DNA of 64,000 bases. Source: Monarcha castaneiventris obscurior. Taxonomy: Eukaryota; Chordata; Aves; Passeriformes; Monarchidae. The notes under the pieces are model-generated. The model worked only from the letters and a program-made list of their open reading frames with translations. It made no database searches and was not told the DNA's origin. Shown here piece after piece: positions 36,131-48,540 of this stretch. The stretch lies in contig JAMPIT010000269.1 of assembly GCA_026261815.1 (NCBI GenBank), positions 1,242,501 to 1,306,500 on the forward strand, read 5' to 3'. How positions within the stretch are numbered: the first letter of the stretch is position 1; each line of letters opens with the position of its first letter. Position numbers and translations under genes: made by a program.

Positions 36131-36683
36131 GGCTGGGGCAGGGATGAGCCATGGTGGGGCAGAGGCAGCTCCTGATGGGAGAGGTTCAGGCAGGGAGGAA
36201 CTTGCCATGCCAGAGCCCAGGAATCCTCCTCTTGGCCCTCTTTAGCTGTTTCAGGGAAGCAGAAAACCTTCCCCGGGTGAATGCAGCAGCACGAGCTGTT
36301 TGTGCCCCAGATTTGTGTGGGACAAGGCCATCCCCTGCCCTGGGAGGGTGTCCCCAAGGTTCCAGCTCTCCCACGGAGACTTGGCCTGCAACGGGCACCA
36401 AACTGGGGGGATCCAGGGTGAAAACTTCACTCCTTCCCTGCCGCCCATCGTTCTTCTCCTTCCCTGCTCGCTCCTTCGTGTCTCGCTGCTGTCGGTGTCC
36501 CCCTGCCCCCGGCATCCCCCTGCCAGATTTCCCAGATTTCCCCGATTTCCGCCGGCCCCCACAGCGACAGGATCACAACAAAGCGATGCGACTTCAAACG
36601 TGTCCCGCCCTGCTTCCCATTCATCCCTTCAAGCGCAGCTCCATGCGGGAGCTGCCCGGGGGCATCGCGGCTGCTGGGCAGGA

Positions 36684-37173
36684 GCAGGAGCCCCCAGCCC
36701 TGTGAGGTTTCTCAGGCAGGAGCCCCCAGCCCTGTGAGGTTTCTCAGGCAGGAGCCCCCAGCCCTGTGAGGTTCCTCAGGCAGGAGCCCCCAGCCCTGTG
36801 AGGTTTCTCATGCAGGAGCCCCCAGCCCTGTGAGGTTTCTCAGGCAGGAGCCCCCAGCCCTGTGAGGTTTCTCGGGCAGGAGCCCCCAGCCCTGTGAGGT
36901 TTCTCAGGCAGGAGCCCCCAGCCCTGTGAGGTTTCTCAGGCAGGAGCCCCCAGCCCTGTGAGGTTTCTCAGGCAGGAGCCCCCAGCCCTGTGAGGTTTCT
37001 CGGGCAGGAGCCCCCAGCCCTGTGAGGTTTCTCAGGCAGGAGCCCCCAGCCCTGTGAGGTTTCTCGGGCAGGAGCCCCCAGCCCTCTCGGGCAGGAGCCC
37101 CCAGCCCTGTGAGGTTCCTCATGCAGGAGCCCCCAGCCCTGTGAGGTTCCTCAGGCAGGAGACCCCAGCCCTC
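36684..37173 (+). repeat. 32-bp minisatellite, ~15 copies
   Basis: The phrase CCCCCAGCCCTGTGAGG recurs every 32 bp (for example GAGG at 36704 and 36736). Copies differ mainly at a TTTCTCAG/TTTCTCGG/TTCCTCAT segment, and one copy near 37080-37090 carries an internal deletion. Because 32 is not a multiple of 3, the frame cycles through 96 bp, giving a false 32-residue repeat protein on the - strand. Confidence 0.97.
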
Positions 37174-37199
37174 CACCCCCACGGGAGGGCTCAGCCACG

Positions 37200-37890
37200 G
37201 GTGGATTTTCTGCTTTCACCCCGGTTCCAAGCTCCGACGGCAAAAGCAGGTGGCTCCCCATGGGCTCCCCGGTGCCCAGCCCGGTCCCACCGCCCCGGCA
37301 CGGAGCAGAAGCCCCGGCAAAGCCTCCAGTACAGGACGGAGCTGGCGCCGAGCCGCCCCGGGAAGGGGGGGACGCGTCCCTGGGGGCTGCGGTGTCGTTC
37401 CTGGAGCCTGCCCCGCTCCCTGTCACGTCTGTCACTTCTCGTTAGCGCCTGTCAGCCGGGAAACGCGACCTGACTGATGTAATCGGGGCCGACACACCGG
37501 CGTGGAGGGGCTCTGGAAACTTTACACCGCGCTCTTTCCCAGCCTCCGCCCGCCCGGCTCGTTCCTGGAAGCCGCGTTCGGAGCTGCGGCTCTGCCCGGC
37601 GCGGGGGACAAAGCCCAGCGCGGCTCCCTCCCAAAATGGGCATCTCACAGCAGCCACGGGCGCTGGGCTCGGCCAAATCGCTGCTGACTCACGGGGAAGG
37701 TGCGGCGGAGCTCGGAGCGCCCTTTGAAGCCGGAGCGGGGCTCGCACCTCGCTGGCTCGGGGCGCTTTGGCCCCGGGAGCTCCTGACGCACCGTCTGCCC
37801 CATCCCGGCCCCGGGGCTGCCAGCACGTCTGGATTTGGGGTGTTCCTAGTGCGGGTCTGGCGGGGAGCGGGGGATGATAAACTGGGGAGT
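37200..37890. other. Orphan CpG island candidate
   Basis: By hand count there are about 60 CpGs in 37261-37860 at roughly two-thirds GC, giving observed/expected near 0.9. It directly follows the 32-bp minisatellite. I see no exon with protein-like coding content. It could be an unannotated promoter or a CpG-rich enhancer. Confidence 0.55.
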
Positions 37891-39539
37891 GCCACCATCC
37901 CTCTCATCCCTTCTGCAACCACGGCACCGGCTCGGACCCTGGGAACCCCAACACTGCTTCAGCAGGATTTTGCTGGAAGGAGGAAAAGAGGCTTTGGGGT
38001 CTGGGCTGAGTCCCGTGTGTGTGGCAAAAGAAGGTGGGAGAAAACCTCCTCCAGCTGTGCCGGGCACCATGGCACGGCCTCTGGCTGGCTCCAGACAGAG
38101 CCATGCACAGAGATGGGCTGGGGCCAGCACGGGCTGTGGGAATGGACCTGGGGGGCAGGAGGAGAAGTAAAAAAAGGGGGATTGAGTCACCTGAGAGTTT
38201 CTGTGGGGTGGGGAATGGCAGCGCTGAGGTCTCCCTGCTCCCTGCTCCCCACCCAGGGCTGGCAGCCACGGTTCCAGTGGGAGCAAAGGGCCGAAAGCCG
38301 GGATGGCAGCCGGGGGGGTGGTGGGGACAGCACTGGCACTTCCCCCCAGCCTTTCTGGATCAATTCGCATGGCAGGTTTGGGTGGTTTGTTTGCCAAAAA
38401 TACTTGATCACTGCAAGTGTCGCGGGTGAGGAGCCAGCGCATCCGGCACTTCGGGGAGATCGATATCTCTGCGGTTGTAAATATCCCAGGAAATCAATGG
38501 GGGATGTAAAATGGATTTCGTCCATTTTCACTTTTAACATCTCTTTGTAATAAAAACGCTATTTTAATAAATGGAAATGGGGAGATTCACTGCTGGGCCG
38601 CGGTGGGTTTCGGCGGCGCTGGGTTTTTGTCATTCCCAGTGCAAACCCCCGGGATGAGGCTGAGCTGTTCCATTTCATGCTCTGCCCCTCTGCTGCTCCG
38701 GGGCAGTTCCCTCGTGCGAAGCCTCCGTGTTTCCAAACCACCCAATCCCTCGGAGCAGGGATCCAGCCCCGTGCACAGACGTGTGGGTGTCAGCCCGAGG
38801 CACAGGGTGGGGTTTATTCTCTCTGATCCCACCAGCTTTTCCCTTCCTTTCCATGTGGGTCCTGACCCAACGGAATGAGGGTGCACCAAAGGGGGATGGG
38901 CCTAAACAAAATTTTTGCATCCAAGGATGGAAAAAAGCCCCTCACTGCACCCTGGGCGGTGCTGGAAATGGAATCTTCACCTCTTTGTAACTGCTGTGCA
39001 ACAGCCACTTGTTAATTACAACATAAAAGCTCTTACCATGTGAGAGATGGATTTATGGATGAAATTCCCTGATCAATATTCACAGCAGGGCCAGGAAGAA
39101 ACGTGTAGGGTGGCAGGGAATATTTTTTAATTCTTTTTGGTAATTATTTCTCTCTGGTTTAATATTGGCTGACCTTGGAGAATGCAAAAGGAAAACAGAG
39201 AGGCTGAACATGGAGCCTGTCCCCTGGGGACCTGCCGAGGGAGGTGCCGGTGGCCCATGGAAGAACAAGACACCAAAAATCCCTTGTGGCACTGCAAAAT
39301 CCTCTCTCCTTGCCCAAGCAGATGGGGCTGTGGGTGAGTGGTCAGTGCAGGGCAGCTCCAGGGCCCAGCGGCAGCTCCAGGGTCCAGCGGCACCTGGTGT
39401 TGCCTTGTTCCCTCTCCAGGAAGGATGGCAAGGGCTGTGCTCCACCACAGGGCTGGATTTGGGAGAAGAGGCCGGGAAGAAGGAATCCCAACGGAGCAGC
39501 CAGCCCTCTGGCATTCCCCAGGGTGGGTTTGGCATCCTC
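37891..39539. other. Intergenic, mixed
   Basis: 37891-38389 is GC-rich without a feature. 38390-38580 and 38990-39190 are AT-rich; the latter has CCACTTG near 39006 and TAATTA (39013-39018) side by side and may be a small enhancer. No gene is seen. Confidence 0.4.
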
Positions 39540-39900
39540 CCTCGCAGATCTGCCGGCGTTCTGCCGCGGGGCCGGGGCACAGCAGCCACCGGGGCTGAGC
39601 CGCCGCCGCAGCTCCTGCGGTGCAGCTCGGGTTTGCCCGGATAATGGTCGGGAATTGGGCGGTTTCAGGGGTTTAACCTCTTACAAAATGTTTGTTAACC
39701 GGATTTATGCGGTGGCTCGGCGTTAGCAGAGCGCGGGCAGGCTGCTGGAGCAGGGCAGGGAGCGAGGCCGGAGCGTCTCCCTTTGTGTGGGACCGCGGTG
39801 CCGCTGTCGGGGCTGGTGCCCGCCGAGCCCCACCCTCGCCGGGGAGGGCACGGACGAGTCCGGGCAGGGTCCCAGACATTCCTGGGAGACGCGCACCTGA
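39540..39900. other. Orphan CpG island candidate
   Basis: About 40 CpGs in 360 bp by hand count, with a short AT-rich dip at 39661-39715. No recognised exon. Confidence 0.45.
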
Positions 39901-39999
39901 GCTCTGGGAGTTCCCAAGGCAATTAGCATCTCTGTGCTAACCGTGGTTTCTCCTCTGTCTAGGCAGCTCCTCCATCAAGGTGTGGATCTGCCGTGTCTG

Positions 40000-41240
40000 G
40001 GCGCTGCCAGTGACGCTCGGCGAGTTTAATTAGAGCCTGGCTACAGCAGCAGCGCTTGTGCAGCCACCCCACCGGCCAGGTCGGGACCCTGCACTGCCCC
40101 ACTGCTTCCCCCCTGGGAGAGAAGATCTTGGGATGCCTCCAGCGTGTGCGGTGCTCCCGTTCCTGCCGCTAAATCAGAGGGGGTTTGCTGGCGCCAGGAG
40201 CGGGCTGGACGCACCCCAGGACAGCGCTCCAAGCACCACCCCAGCTCTCCAGACAGCAGCCAGGGGCGCAGCAGCCTGGTCCCCATCACCGGCGAGCCAC
40301 TGGCACCTGGCAGAGACACCTTTCATGTCTCCAAGAGTGGAAGTCAGCACATGGATAATTACAAGGCAGTGCATCTCCGTGCCCTGTGACTAAGGCACCG
40401 TGTAGAGCAAAGGTAGGAACAAACCACCAGAAGAGCAAATAAATAAAGAAGGCAGCTTTAATAATGGGGTAATTACCCAGCTTAAGTACACAATCATCTC
40501 GCATTTTGCTAAACTTTATGACACATGATGACAAGTTAATAAATGAGATGTCTTACCAGCAGTAAAACAGCTGTTACCAGCCACCTTGTATGTCTGGGTA
40601 GCCCAGAGCAAAAAAACCCACCAAGCCAAATGAAAAGAAACTGGTTATTTCTGTTTGTGAAATAGCCCGGGTAATAAATCACCATTAATGATGCTGTCAC
40701 TTATCAAAGGGAAAGCTCTTGTTGCAAAAGCCTTTGAAGTCATGGCACCTATAATTTCCTAACTATAAAAAGGTACCTTTGTGTGTGTGTCATACCTGGA
40801 ACCGGCGGCAGCCAGGAGGTGCCAGGAGTTCAGCACCGCCCAGCCCCACACGAGCCCTGCAGTGAGGAGGGGGTGCCCGGGCTGGGGCTGGGCTGCACAG
40901 GCCATCACAAAGCCCCAGGTCTGGCAGGGATCGATTAGCCGTGGTTTAAAGGTGGTTTTCCTCTCCTCCCTGCACCTAATAGCTTGTTTACCCAGGAATA
41001 TTAGGGTGGTTAATTCATATTAATTAACAGGGATCTAATGTGGTTAAAAATAATCAACTTGACATCTGCAGTGGCAGGATGGGCTGGGAGCAGGGCTCAG
41101 AACTGCTGTCAGAGCTGAGCCCCCTCACTGCCCCGGCCCTCACTGAGCCTCACGGAGCCTCCTGCCCTCCCGTCCTCGTGGGGAAGCACAAACTGTATTA
41201 ATGGTGGCACAATTACCACATTTCAGTGAGAATCTTCATC
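40000..41240. promoter_or_regulatory. Strong candidate enhancer cluster
   Basis: The core at 40330-40800 holds the perfect palindrome GGGTAATTACCC (40466-40477), a paired homeodomain-type site, and the palindromic E-box AACAGCTGTT (40566-40575) within 110 bp. A second AT-rich part at 40960-41060 has TTAATTCATATTAATTAAC. No frame looks coding. A short GT run sits at 40779-40789. Confidence 0.4.
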
Positions 41241-43899
41241 CACCCCATGTCCTGGAGACACAGCAGCAGCATCTGCCGGCCTCCAGCTCCGCTCTCCCTC
41301 CTGCCCCAGCCCTTCACTGCGCAGCCACCGAGCCCGGGGACGAGTCGGGGCGACGGTGACAAATGCGGCCCTGAAGAGGAGCAGTCTGGCTGTCACTCGA
41401 GATTAAGTCCTCTGTCAGCAGCGAGCAGGAGGTACCAGGCACTTGAGCTGAAGGAGCCTGTCCCTCAGGTGTGAGGAGGAAGCAGGTAACGGGAGGCACG
41501 AGCACGGGTGACAATCCTGTGCATGTGCTCGGCACAGCGGTGCCGTGGGGACACTCGGCACCCAGCAGGGCTCTGTCCAAGGGTGCAGAGAGGTGATGCA
41601 GAGCAGGGCAGCCCCGATGCTCTCACAGATGGGGGTATGGGTTTCATGGCAAGATCTCACTGACCCTGAAGCTGCCAAAGCTGAGCTGGTGGAAGCCCAA
41701 GTCTGAGCTCGCCCCAGCATCGCGTGCAACAGCCTCCAGCCGAGCCCAGCCGAGGGAAGGTAAGATACATCCATGGGTTTGGAGGCCCCAGGGGTTTTTG
41801 GCATTGCCAGGGCCAGCCAAGCAAAGTGGGGCAAGCCCTCTGGAGGGGCAGGGTCACAGCACAGCCCTGCCCTCAGTGCCTCCAGCACATCCCCTGAACA
41901 AAGAGGGGAGGCTTCTGCTCCCCACCACTTCCATTTCTTGAGCACAAATGTGTTTCTTTCCTGGAGACCTAAGGAGGGTTTTTTTCCTCCTCCTTGACTA
42001 CTAAATGAGGCAGCTCCTATGTAGCTTTGTCATTTCTCTCCTGCTGAAGACACTTTCTTTTCTTCTCATCTGAGCGGCAGGCACCTCACCCGCCTCATAA
42101 GCATCTGCTGCAAGAAGTCTTCACCTGTCACCTCTTCCCAACTGACTTGAGAAAACAGGATAGGAAAGCTATAAATAATTAAGACCCATCCAACACAGGT
42201 GCAGCACTAAATATCAAACCTGCCTGAGCATCTCCAACACTCCCTTGATAGCCAAGGGGAAACTAACCTAGTTTGGAAAGAGGAGGAGAAGGGAGGCAGG
42301 AGCCACATGCTAAAATTGTGGCCAAACTGGTTTCAGCCCTTGTCAAGGACTCCTGACCCAGGAATAACCCACTTGTTCTGGGGCTGTGGGGTGCACTGGG
42401 CCAAAGGTTCACAGCATCCCAAAGCACCTGGACAAGGCATCCAGGAGAGAAGAGGGCGGGCCAGGGGAGGCAGCCTGCCCTTTCCCCTTGTGTTTGTGGG
42501 CAGAGAGGAGCCTCGTGCCTCCATGGCACTTGTTCCTATTAACATGCACGGCTCCCTGAGCTGATCCTCCAGCCGTCTGTGAGCTTGTAAGAAGTTAACA
42601 TCAAAGCCGTGGAAGGGAGGGAATGGCAAGTGCTGGAGAGAGGTGTCACATTCGTGTCTGGCTCTCCCACAGCTGCCGCATTTTAAACTTTGTTCATCAA
42701 GGCTTCGACTCCGTGGCCCTGCTTCGGGGAGGGAGGAGAGGCCACATACAGAGAGCTCTGCTCCTGCACCAGGAGCGGCTTCGGAGCAGCCCCGCGATGG
42801 TGCTGCCCTGAGAGAGCTGCAGCCAGGGCAGGAGTGCCCAGCCGGGGCTCCTGGGCGCCTCGGAGGTCATAAATCTGCTGCCATCAGGGCATGACGAGGC
42901 TGAGGGCGAGATAGAAACTTCCCCTTTGGGCACTTCTGTAATTGTTGGTGAGGGCGGCCGCTCAGCAGAGCGTGATTGCAGTCCCAAGTGAGCAACCAGG
43001 GAGATAATTAACTTTTGGAACAACTTACCTGTGAGACGAAGTATCCATCACTCAAGGTCTTTGCGGAGCAGCCGATACCCTGCTGAAAGCTCCTGGAGGT
43101 GACCCCGCAGCCCAACCGGTGGGAAATATCCTCCCGGGATTGGAAAACGCTGATTTACCTGAATCTAAATGATCTGCAGGAATACTCCTGGCTCCAACTG
43201 GCAACAAAAGATAGGCGAGCTGCATAATGTGCTGTCAGCCTGCCCGGCCTGGGGACAGCAGGGTCACCCCGAGCCAGGGGCTGGGCACACTCTGCTCCCC
43301 ATCCCAGGGTGCCACTCCGGCTGCCTGGGAAGTGGCATTTCGGCTCTCCCACCATTCCAGCCTCCCACAGGGCTTTCTCCACCCACACATATGCCTGATA
43401 TTTTATTTATTTTTTATGCTTGATTTTACCCTGGTTCAGGTTGAAATAATGAGCATTTTGGGGGCAGAGTGTGCTGGGAAGAGCTGGGACGTTTCCTGTC
43501 ACTTCTGAATCCTGGGAGCAGCCTGGATCAGCGGGATTTGTCTCCCCACATGTGCCAAGCACAGAACCAGTAACATTCTGCCCTGGGATGAAATGCCCAG
43601 GTCCATTTGTGTCTTGGTGGGCGAGGTCAGGCAGAGGGGCAGGAGGAGGCAAAGCACCCCAAAAGCATCTCCAAGTTTTACTGCAAAAACGCCCCAAGAA
43701 ACGCTCTCGGGGCTCTCCCCACACCCAGAGCCCTTCTCCCATTGCCCTGGGCTGGGCTGTGCAGGGAGGTGACCCCAGCCGGAGCCCCCCTGCCCTGCCC
43801 ACGGGGACCCTCAGCTGCCCAGGGAGCTGCTTTTGCTTTTATTTGGGCTCCATGGCACAGCCCCGGGAGATTTACGGCCGGGGCTCCTTTGATGTGGGC
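41241..43899. other. Gene-less block, mostly GC-rich
   Basis: No gene, RNA or transposon recognised. 41990-42270 is AT-richer and complex but has no outstanding motif. Confidence 0.4.
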
Positions 43900-44240
43900 C
43901 CCTGATAAGCGTCAGGAATATTTTCGTTTCATGACAATGTCAGCCCGTGGCTGTGACTGGGGGGGTTTATGGGCAGCGATGTTTCCTGCAGCTATTGAGG
44001 CTGCCACATTCCTCGGGCAGGCCAGCCAGTAAAAGAGAATCGTAAAACCCCCTCTGGAAGGGTTTATAAACAGAGGGAAGCTTCTCCTTTAAGGGAGAGG
44101 AGTGGGGAGTATTTCCATTTCAATCAGGGGCATCTCTGGAACCAGACCCCAGCCGGGGCTGCAGAATTTGTCAGGGGATTAGCTCAGGAACAGAGCAAGT
44201 GCAGGGTTTTTCCCCTTCGCACTCACTCGCCTGTTATTCC
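43900..44240. promoter_or_regulatory. Weak candidate regulatory block
   Basis: Moderately AT-rich, with CTGATAAGCG near 43900 (GATA-like) and GGGTTTATAAAC near 44060. Weak support. Confidence 0.25.
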
Positions 44241-44655
44241 AAATTAGGCTCTTGGTGCTGGGCTTGGAGGAGGGTAATGAAAACCAGAAGGGAGCTGGGA
44301 GAGCCTGGCTGGGGGACAGGGGCAGGCACTGGAGGGGCCCAGGCGTGTGCAGCCGGACACCCCTCGGGCCCTGCTGCTGCTGGGGTCTGGCACATGAGTA
44401 GGACACGATGGCTCAGCCCCTTTCCTTCCCTCCACACTCCACTGGGAGCTCCTGGTGGCAGGAGAAGCCTCCACCTCGGGCATTGGCAATTGTGGGGTCC
44501 CCACATCGCCCCCAGAGAGCAGGGTCCCACCTGCGGGGAGGCTGCTGTGCCCCGGAGTTCCCCCCTTGCCACAACCTCTGCTCCCTGTCAGCTGCTCCCG
44601 TGATTTATGGCAGGTTTCAGCTCCAATCTGTAAGGCAAAACCACCGAGCACATTT

Positions 44656-44673
44656 CCTCCTCCTCCTCCTCCT
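44656..44673 (+). repeat. (CCT)6 microsatellite
   Basis: Six perfect CCT units. Confidence 0.9.
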
Positions 44674-45584
44674 TGCGGTTCTGCCCCCGCCCCGCTGCGG
44701 CGCACACCTGGTACAAACAGCCATAAAAACACATCTGCAGCACGGGGCTGGGGCTGGGAACACACCCGGGTACCCCAGGGTGATGGGACAGGGCTGCACC
44801 AGGCCTCCTGCAGCCTCCAGAGCTGAGTTCCAGTTTCCCCGGGGTTTGGGGGATGGATTTTGGGGCAGAAACGGGGATCCCTTCCTCACGCACCCCTCCT
44901 GGACGTCCCAGGGAGCTGATTTCCTCAACAGATGACAATCCCAGGCCTGAGTTCTGGGCTTTAAAGACCAATGATTAATGCCCGAGAGGTTTGAAGTGCC
45001 CCATGGCTGGGAGATTTATGCAGTGAAGGCAGTGGGAATTTCAGTCTTCGGAGGCAGCAAGAGCCCCTTGGCCTGGTGGCCGGGGAGAAGGAGAGAGGCA
45101 GCTGCAGGAGTGCAGGTCACCCAGCCAGAAAGGGACTGGGCTCCATCCTGGAAGCACTGGAGGCTTCACCTCTCCATCCCCCTGCTCAGGAGGCTCTTCC
45201 AGAACCTCTCTCTCCTGATGATCTTCAGCTTTCTTGTCATTTCCGGCCTCAATCTTTTTCATGGCTAATTTATCCCCTTCGCCCTTTAACCTAAACAGCT
45301 CATCCCATGCCTGTTGTTTACCCCGTGTGTTTATAGGAGCCATCAGTTCCCTGCCCGGCCTCGGCACTTGTGGATAAACAACCTGAGCTTGGATGGTTTG
45401 CAGTTGCTCTTCCCTGGCACCGGCAGCCGCTGTCCTGCCGCCCCCAACCCCACTGCCCCCAGCCCGACAGGACCCCGTCCCTGCATCCTCTGGGACCTCC
45501 AGCCCTGTTCCCTCAGCTCCAGCAGCAGGAGGGGAGAGGTTCAGGGTGGGAAGGACACCCAGCAGGGTGGTGTGGCAGCTCCTG

Positions 45585-45608
45585 CCAGCACCAGCACCAG
45601 CACCAGCC
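45585..45608 (+). repeat. (CCAGCA)4 microsatellite
   Basis: Four hexamer units; the flanks continue as a degenerate CAGC-rich run. Confidence 0.85.
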
Positions 45609-45959
45609 CCGGCACGAAGAGTGGCACGAGGAGGAGATGGGACGCTCCACGCTCAGAGCTTGGGAAGTTTCTTGGCTCCCCAGCAGCACAGCAGGACAAA
45701 CAGGTTTGGTGGGTGGCGTGGAAAAGAAGAAGGGAAGGTTGTGCGAAAGAATCCCAGCCCAGCACTGGGGCAGTCGCCAGCCGTCCTCTCCTCTGTCCCC
45801 AGAGATGTCCCCAGTGACATTTCTTTCTACCAGGGCTTTCCATGACTCCCACGGCCACAGGAGCAGGACAAGGAGGGGCAGAGCTCCCAGCCCAGCCTCC
45901 TCCTGCCTTGGCCCATATTTCACAGGAGAGCAGATACCCATCGGCCGTGTCACAGCGCA

Positions 45960-46240
45960 AAACCAAGAACTCAAAGCAATTTTAAATGAACTTTCAAAAT
46001 GATGAACAAAGAGCCCTTGTCCGTGTTATACAGGAAATAAATCACACCAGAATGATAGTTGTAATTCCCAAAAGTACACAGAGAATTGATTTTCCGATGA
46101 CATTTATCATGATAAACCAGTACGGCAGCATACAGGCACATCTTAAGCTGCAGCTGGGTGACTCCCTCCCATTTATCACCTGTCCCATCTTCACTGGCCA
46201 CATTTGCACAGTTGCACAAGTGATGATTGCTGCTCAGGAC
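45960..46240. promoter_or_regulatory. Candidate enhancer with palindromic GATA pair
   Basis: AT-rich unique block containing the perfect 14-bp palindrome TTTATCATGATAAA (46103-46116), two GATAA cores back to back. ATTTTAAATGAAC lies upstream near 45980. No coding signal. Confidence 0.4.
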
Positions 46241-47079
46241 AGCAGTCCTGGGCCGGTTTCAGCTCACCCTGCACGAGGCCAGGGCTGACTCAGGTCCAGC
46301 TTTGGTGGGAGCAGGGCAGAGAGGCACTGCAGGCTCCTGAGCCATGGAAACTCTGCCTGGGTGGACACGAAGCACCTTGGAATTGCAGATCGAAAACCAG
46401 GTGGGGTCTGGGTTGGTTTAAGCTGCCCTCCAGCCCTGGGCACTGGAGAAACCTCAACCTGGAGCAGCTGATCTGGACGTGGGGCAAGGGGCTGGAGGGT
46501 CCTGCTGCGCCAGGGGCAGGGCTGTGCCAGGTCCTTCCTGGCAGAGTTGGTGAGTGAGGATGCCAGAGTGGCCCTGTTGCAGCAGGCAGGGCTGTGCCCT
46601 CCGGAGATCACAGAGCCATGGAATCTTCACGTTGGAAAAGCTCTCTAAGATCACCAAGTCAAGCTGCTAACCTCACACTGCCACCTTCACCACTCATCCC
46701 TGTCCCCAGGTGCCACAGCCACACGTTTTCTGAGTGCTCCCAGGGGTGGTGACACCACCACTGCCTTGGGCAGCCTGTTCCAGTGCTCACCACCCTTTCC
46801 ATGAAGGAATTTTTCCTAATATCCAGCTCATATCAGCTAGGCTGATCCCAGCATGTTTTGGCTTTGGCTCAGCTCAGGAAACGCCCCCAGGAACGTGCTG
46901 CTGGGGCAGGACGGATGGGGAGCACAGCCAGTGCCAGGCCCCAGGTGTCCCAAAAAAGAGCTGGAGGTGCAGCTGGGCTTGATAATGAAAGCCAAAACCC
47001 TTCCCAAAAGCAAGGACGTTGCCCCAGAAAGCAAACCAGCTCAATTAGGGTAACGCTGGCTCCCCAGTCAGGTTTTTAA
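46241..47079. other. Gene-less GC-rich block
   Basis: Only a CR1 fragment (46606-46832) is recognised. Confidence 0.45.
46606..46832 (-). mobile_element. CR1 LINE 3' region, antisense
   Basis: On the + strand it reads the reverse complement of CR1: 'cttcacgttggaaaagctct', 'aagatcaccaagtcaagctg', 'gggtggtgacaccaccac', 'cttgggcagcctgttccag', 'gaatttttcctaatatccag'. The terminal octamer is decayed. About 230 bp remain; it is an old, inactive fragment. Confidence 0.9.
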
Positions 47080-48540
47080 GTTCTCAGGGCCGTGTATCTC
47101 CCTTTGTCAGAGCCTCGCCAGCCTCCCCCACTCACCTTTATTTGTCTTGCTGCTGTTGCAGTGAAAACGTATTGGCTTTGCAGTTAGTGATTACACGTCA
47201 TCACATGCCCAATTTATAACCCCATACCCCAAAGAACAGATGCAATAAAGCCAGGCCAGGAAACAGGGATGTTATAAAGCTGAGCAGCCAGCACAGAGCT
47301 CCTGTCTGTGTGCAGGGAACAAAATATTACAGAGCTGCTTTGGGGAGGGGGGAAAGGGGGAAAGAAAGGAGCTGCTGCAGTGGGGAGGGGGCAGTGTCTG
47401 TGTCCCGCAGGGATGGGGGGCTCAGGGGGCTTCAAGCCTGAAGCTGCTGCCTGGGCAGGAGGTTGTGGGTGGGTTTGAGGAGTGGCAGGACCCAGGTGTG
47501 GCCGGGCAGAGTGGGCACAGCTCGGCCTCCGACCATACAAAGGTTTGTTCCAGACTAAAGTCAGCGTCTCCTTGGTGTTCGTGCTGCACTGAGGGGAGGA
47601 AGGGCGAGGGGGGGCTGTTATCTCCAAAACCTTTGGACCCCCTGAAGGCCCCCGAGCCCTGAGCTGTGGTGCCAGGAGATGCTCGCCGAGAAGACTCGCC
47701 CAAAGCAAAGATTCCTCCTCTGTCATTGGCGGGCCGGGGAGATGCGAAGCCTCGCAGGGGGACGGGATAATCAGCGGCAGAGATAGAGGCAGCCGGGTCC
47801 CGGGGCTGATAACCCCGGCAGCGCCGTGGGGCTCCCCCGTCCCCCCAGGGCGACCGCGGAGATCAACTCGCCTCATTATCGGAAAGTTTTTTGTTTAATA
47901 ACCCACGGTAATAAAATGCACCTCTGGAGGGCTTTGCCCAGATAAAGGAATGCTTGTGGTGATAAAGAGTTTTGAATTTAGCTGCCACAAAGAACGTGTT
48001 AAAGCCCTTTGTTCCCCCAGGCTCCGCGGGTGACCTTGGCCGTGGCTGTGGCGGCAGCCGGGCCAGGATGGCTGGACAGAGAGCTTGGAGTCCAGCTGGA
48101 AGGGCTCCAGGATTTCCCTGGGGGTCCCAAGGAGCTGGGGTGGGTTGGTGGTGACAGCAGGATGCCGGTGAGATTCTTCCAGGGCGATGCGGTTTTCCAG
48201 CAATGGCAGAGGCAGAGCTTTGGGAAGGGACTGGAGAAATCCCGGATGCCCCAAAACTGGGTGCGCCGGAGCCTGGAGCGCTGGAGATGCCAAAGGGCAG
48301 GAGCAGAGCCTCATCCAGGGACCAAATCCAGAGCCTGGCTGCTGTTAAAAAAGAAGTAAAAGAAAAAAGGAGTGAACAGCAACAACAAAAAGTCTGATCC
48401 CAGATTGTAGATGTAGTTTGGAAACCGATGTTATGCAAATGAGTTCACTTCAAAAGCTAATCACTTTGAAAGGTCAAAACTTACAGTCATAATCGGACCA
48501 AACAAAAAGCTAATTAGAGGCCTTTTGTGTGCCTAAATGA
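47080..48540. promoter_or_regulatory. Mixed block with small candidate enhancers
   Basis: AT-rich parts at 47080-47360 (ACGTCA, a CRE half-site, at 47195-47200), 47860-48010 and 48340-48540 are separated by GC-rich sequence. No gene or transposon is seen. Confidence 0.3.

Larger units (their letters stand above)
44241..45959. other. Gene-less GC-rich block with a possible - strand exon
   Basis: Contains (CCT)n at 44656-44673 and (CCAGCA)n at 45585-45608. A - strand open stretch at 45170-45350 has unusually charged, protein-like content, described under findings. No gene is called. Confidence 0.4.

Noticed and set aside
36904..37182. Repeat protein on the - strand (EKPHRAGGSC-like units)
   Set aside because: Direct product of the 32-bp minisatellite; the frame cycles every 96 bp.
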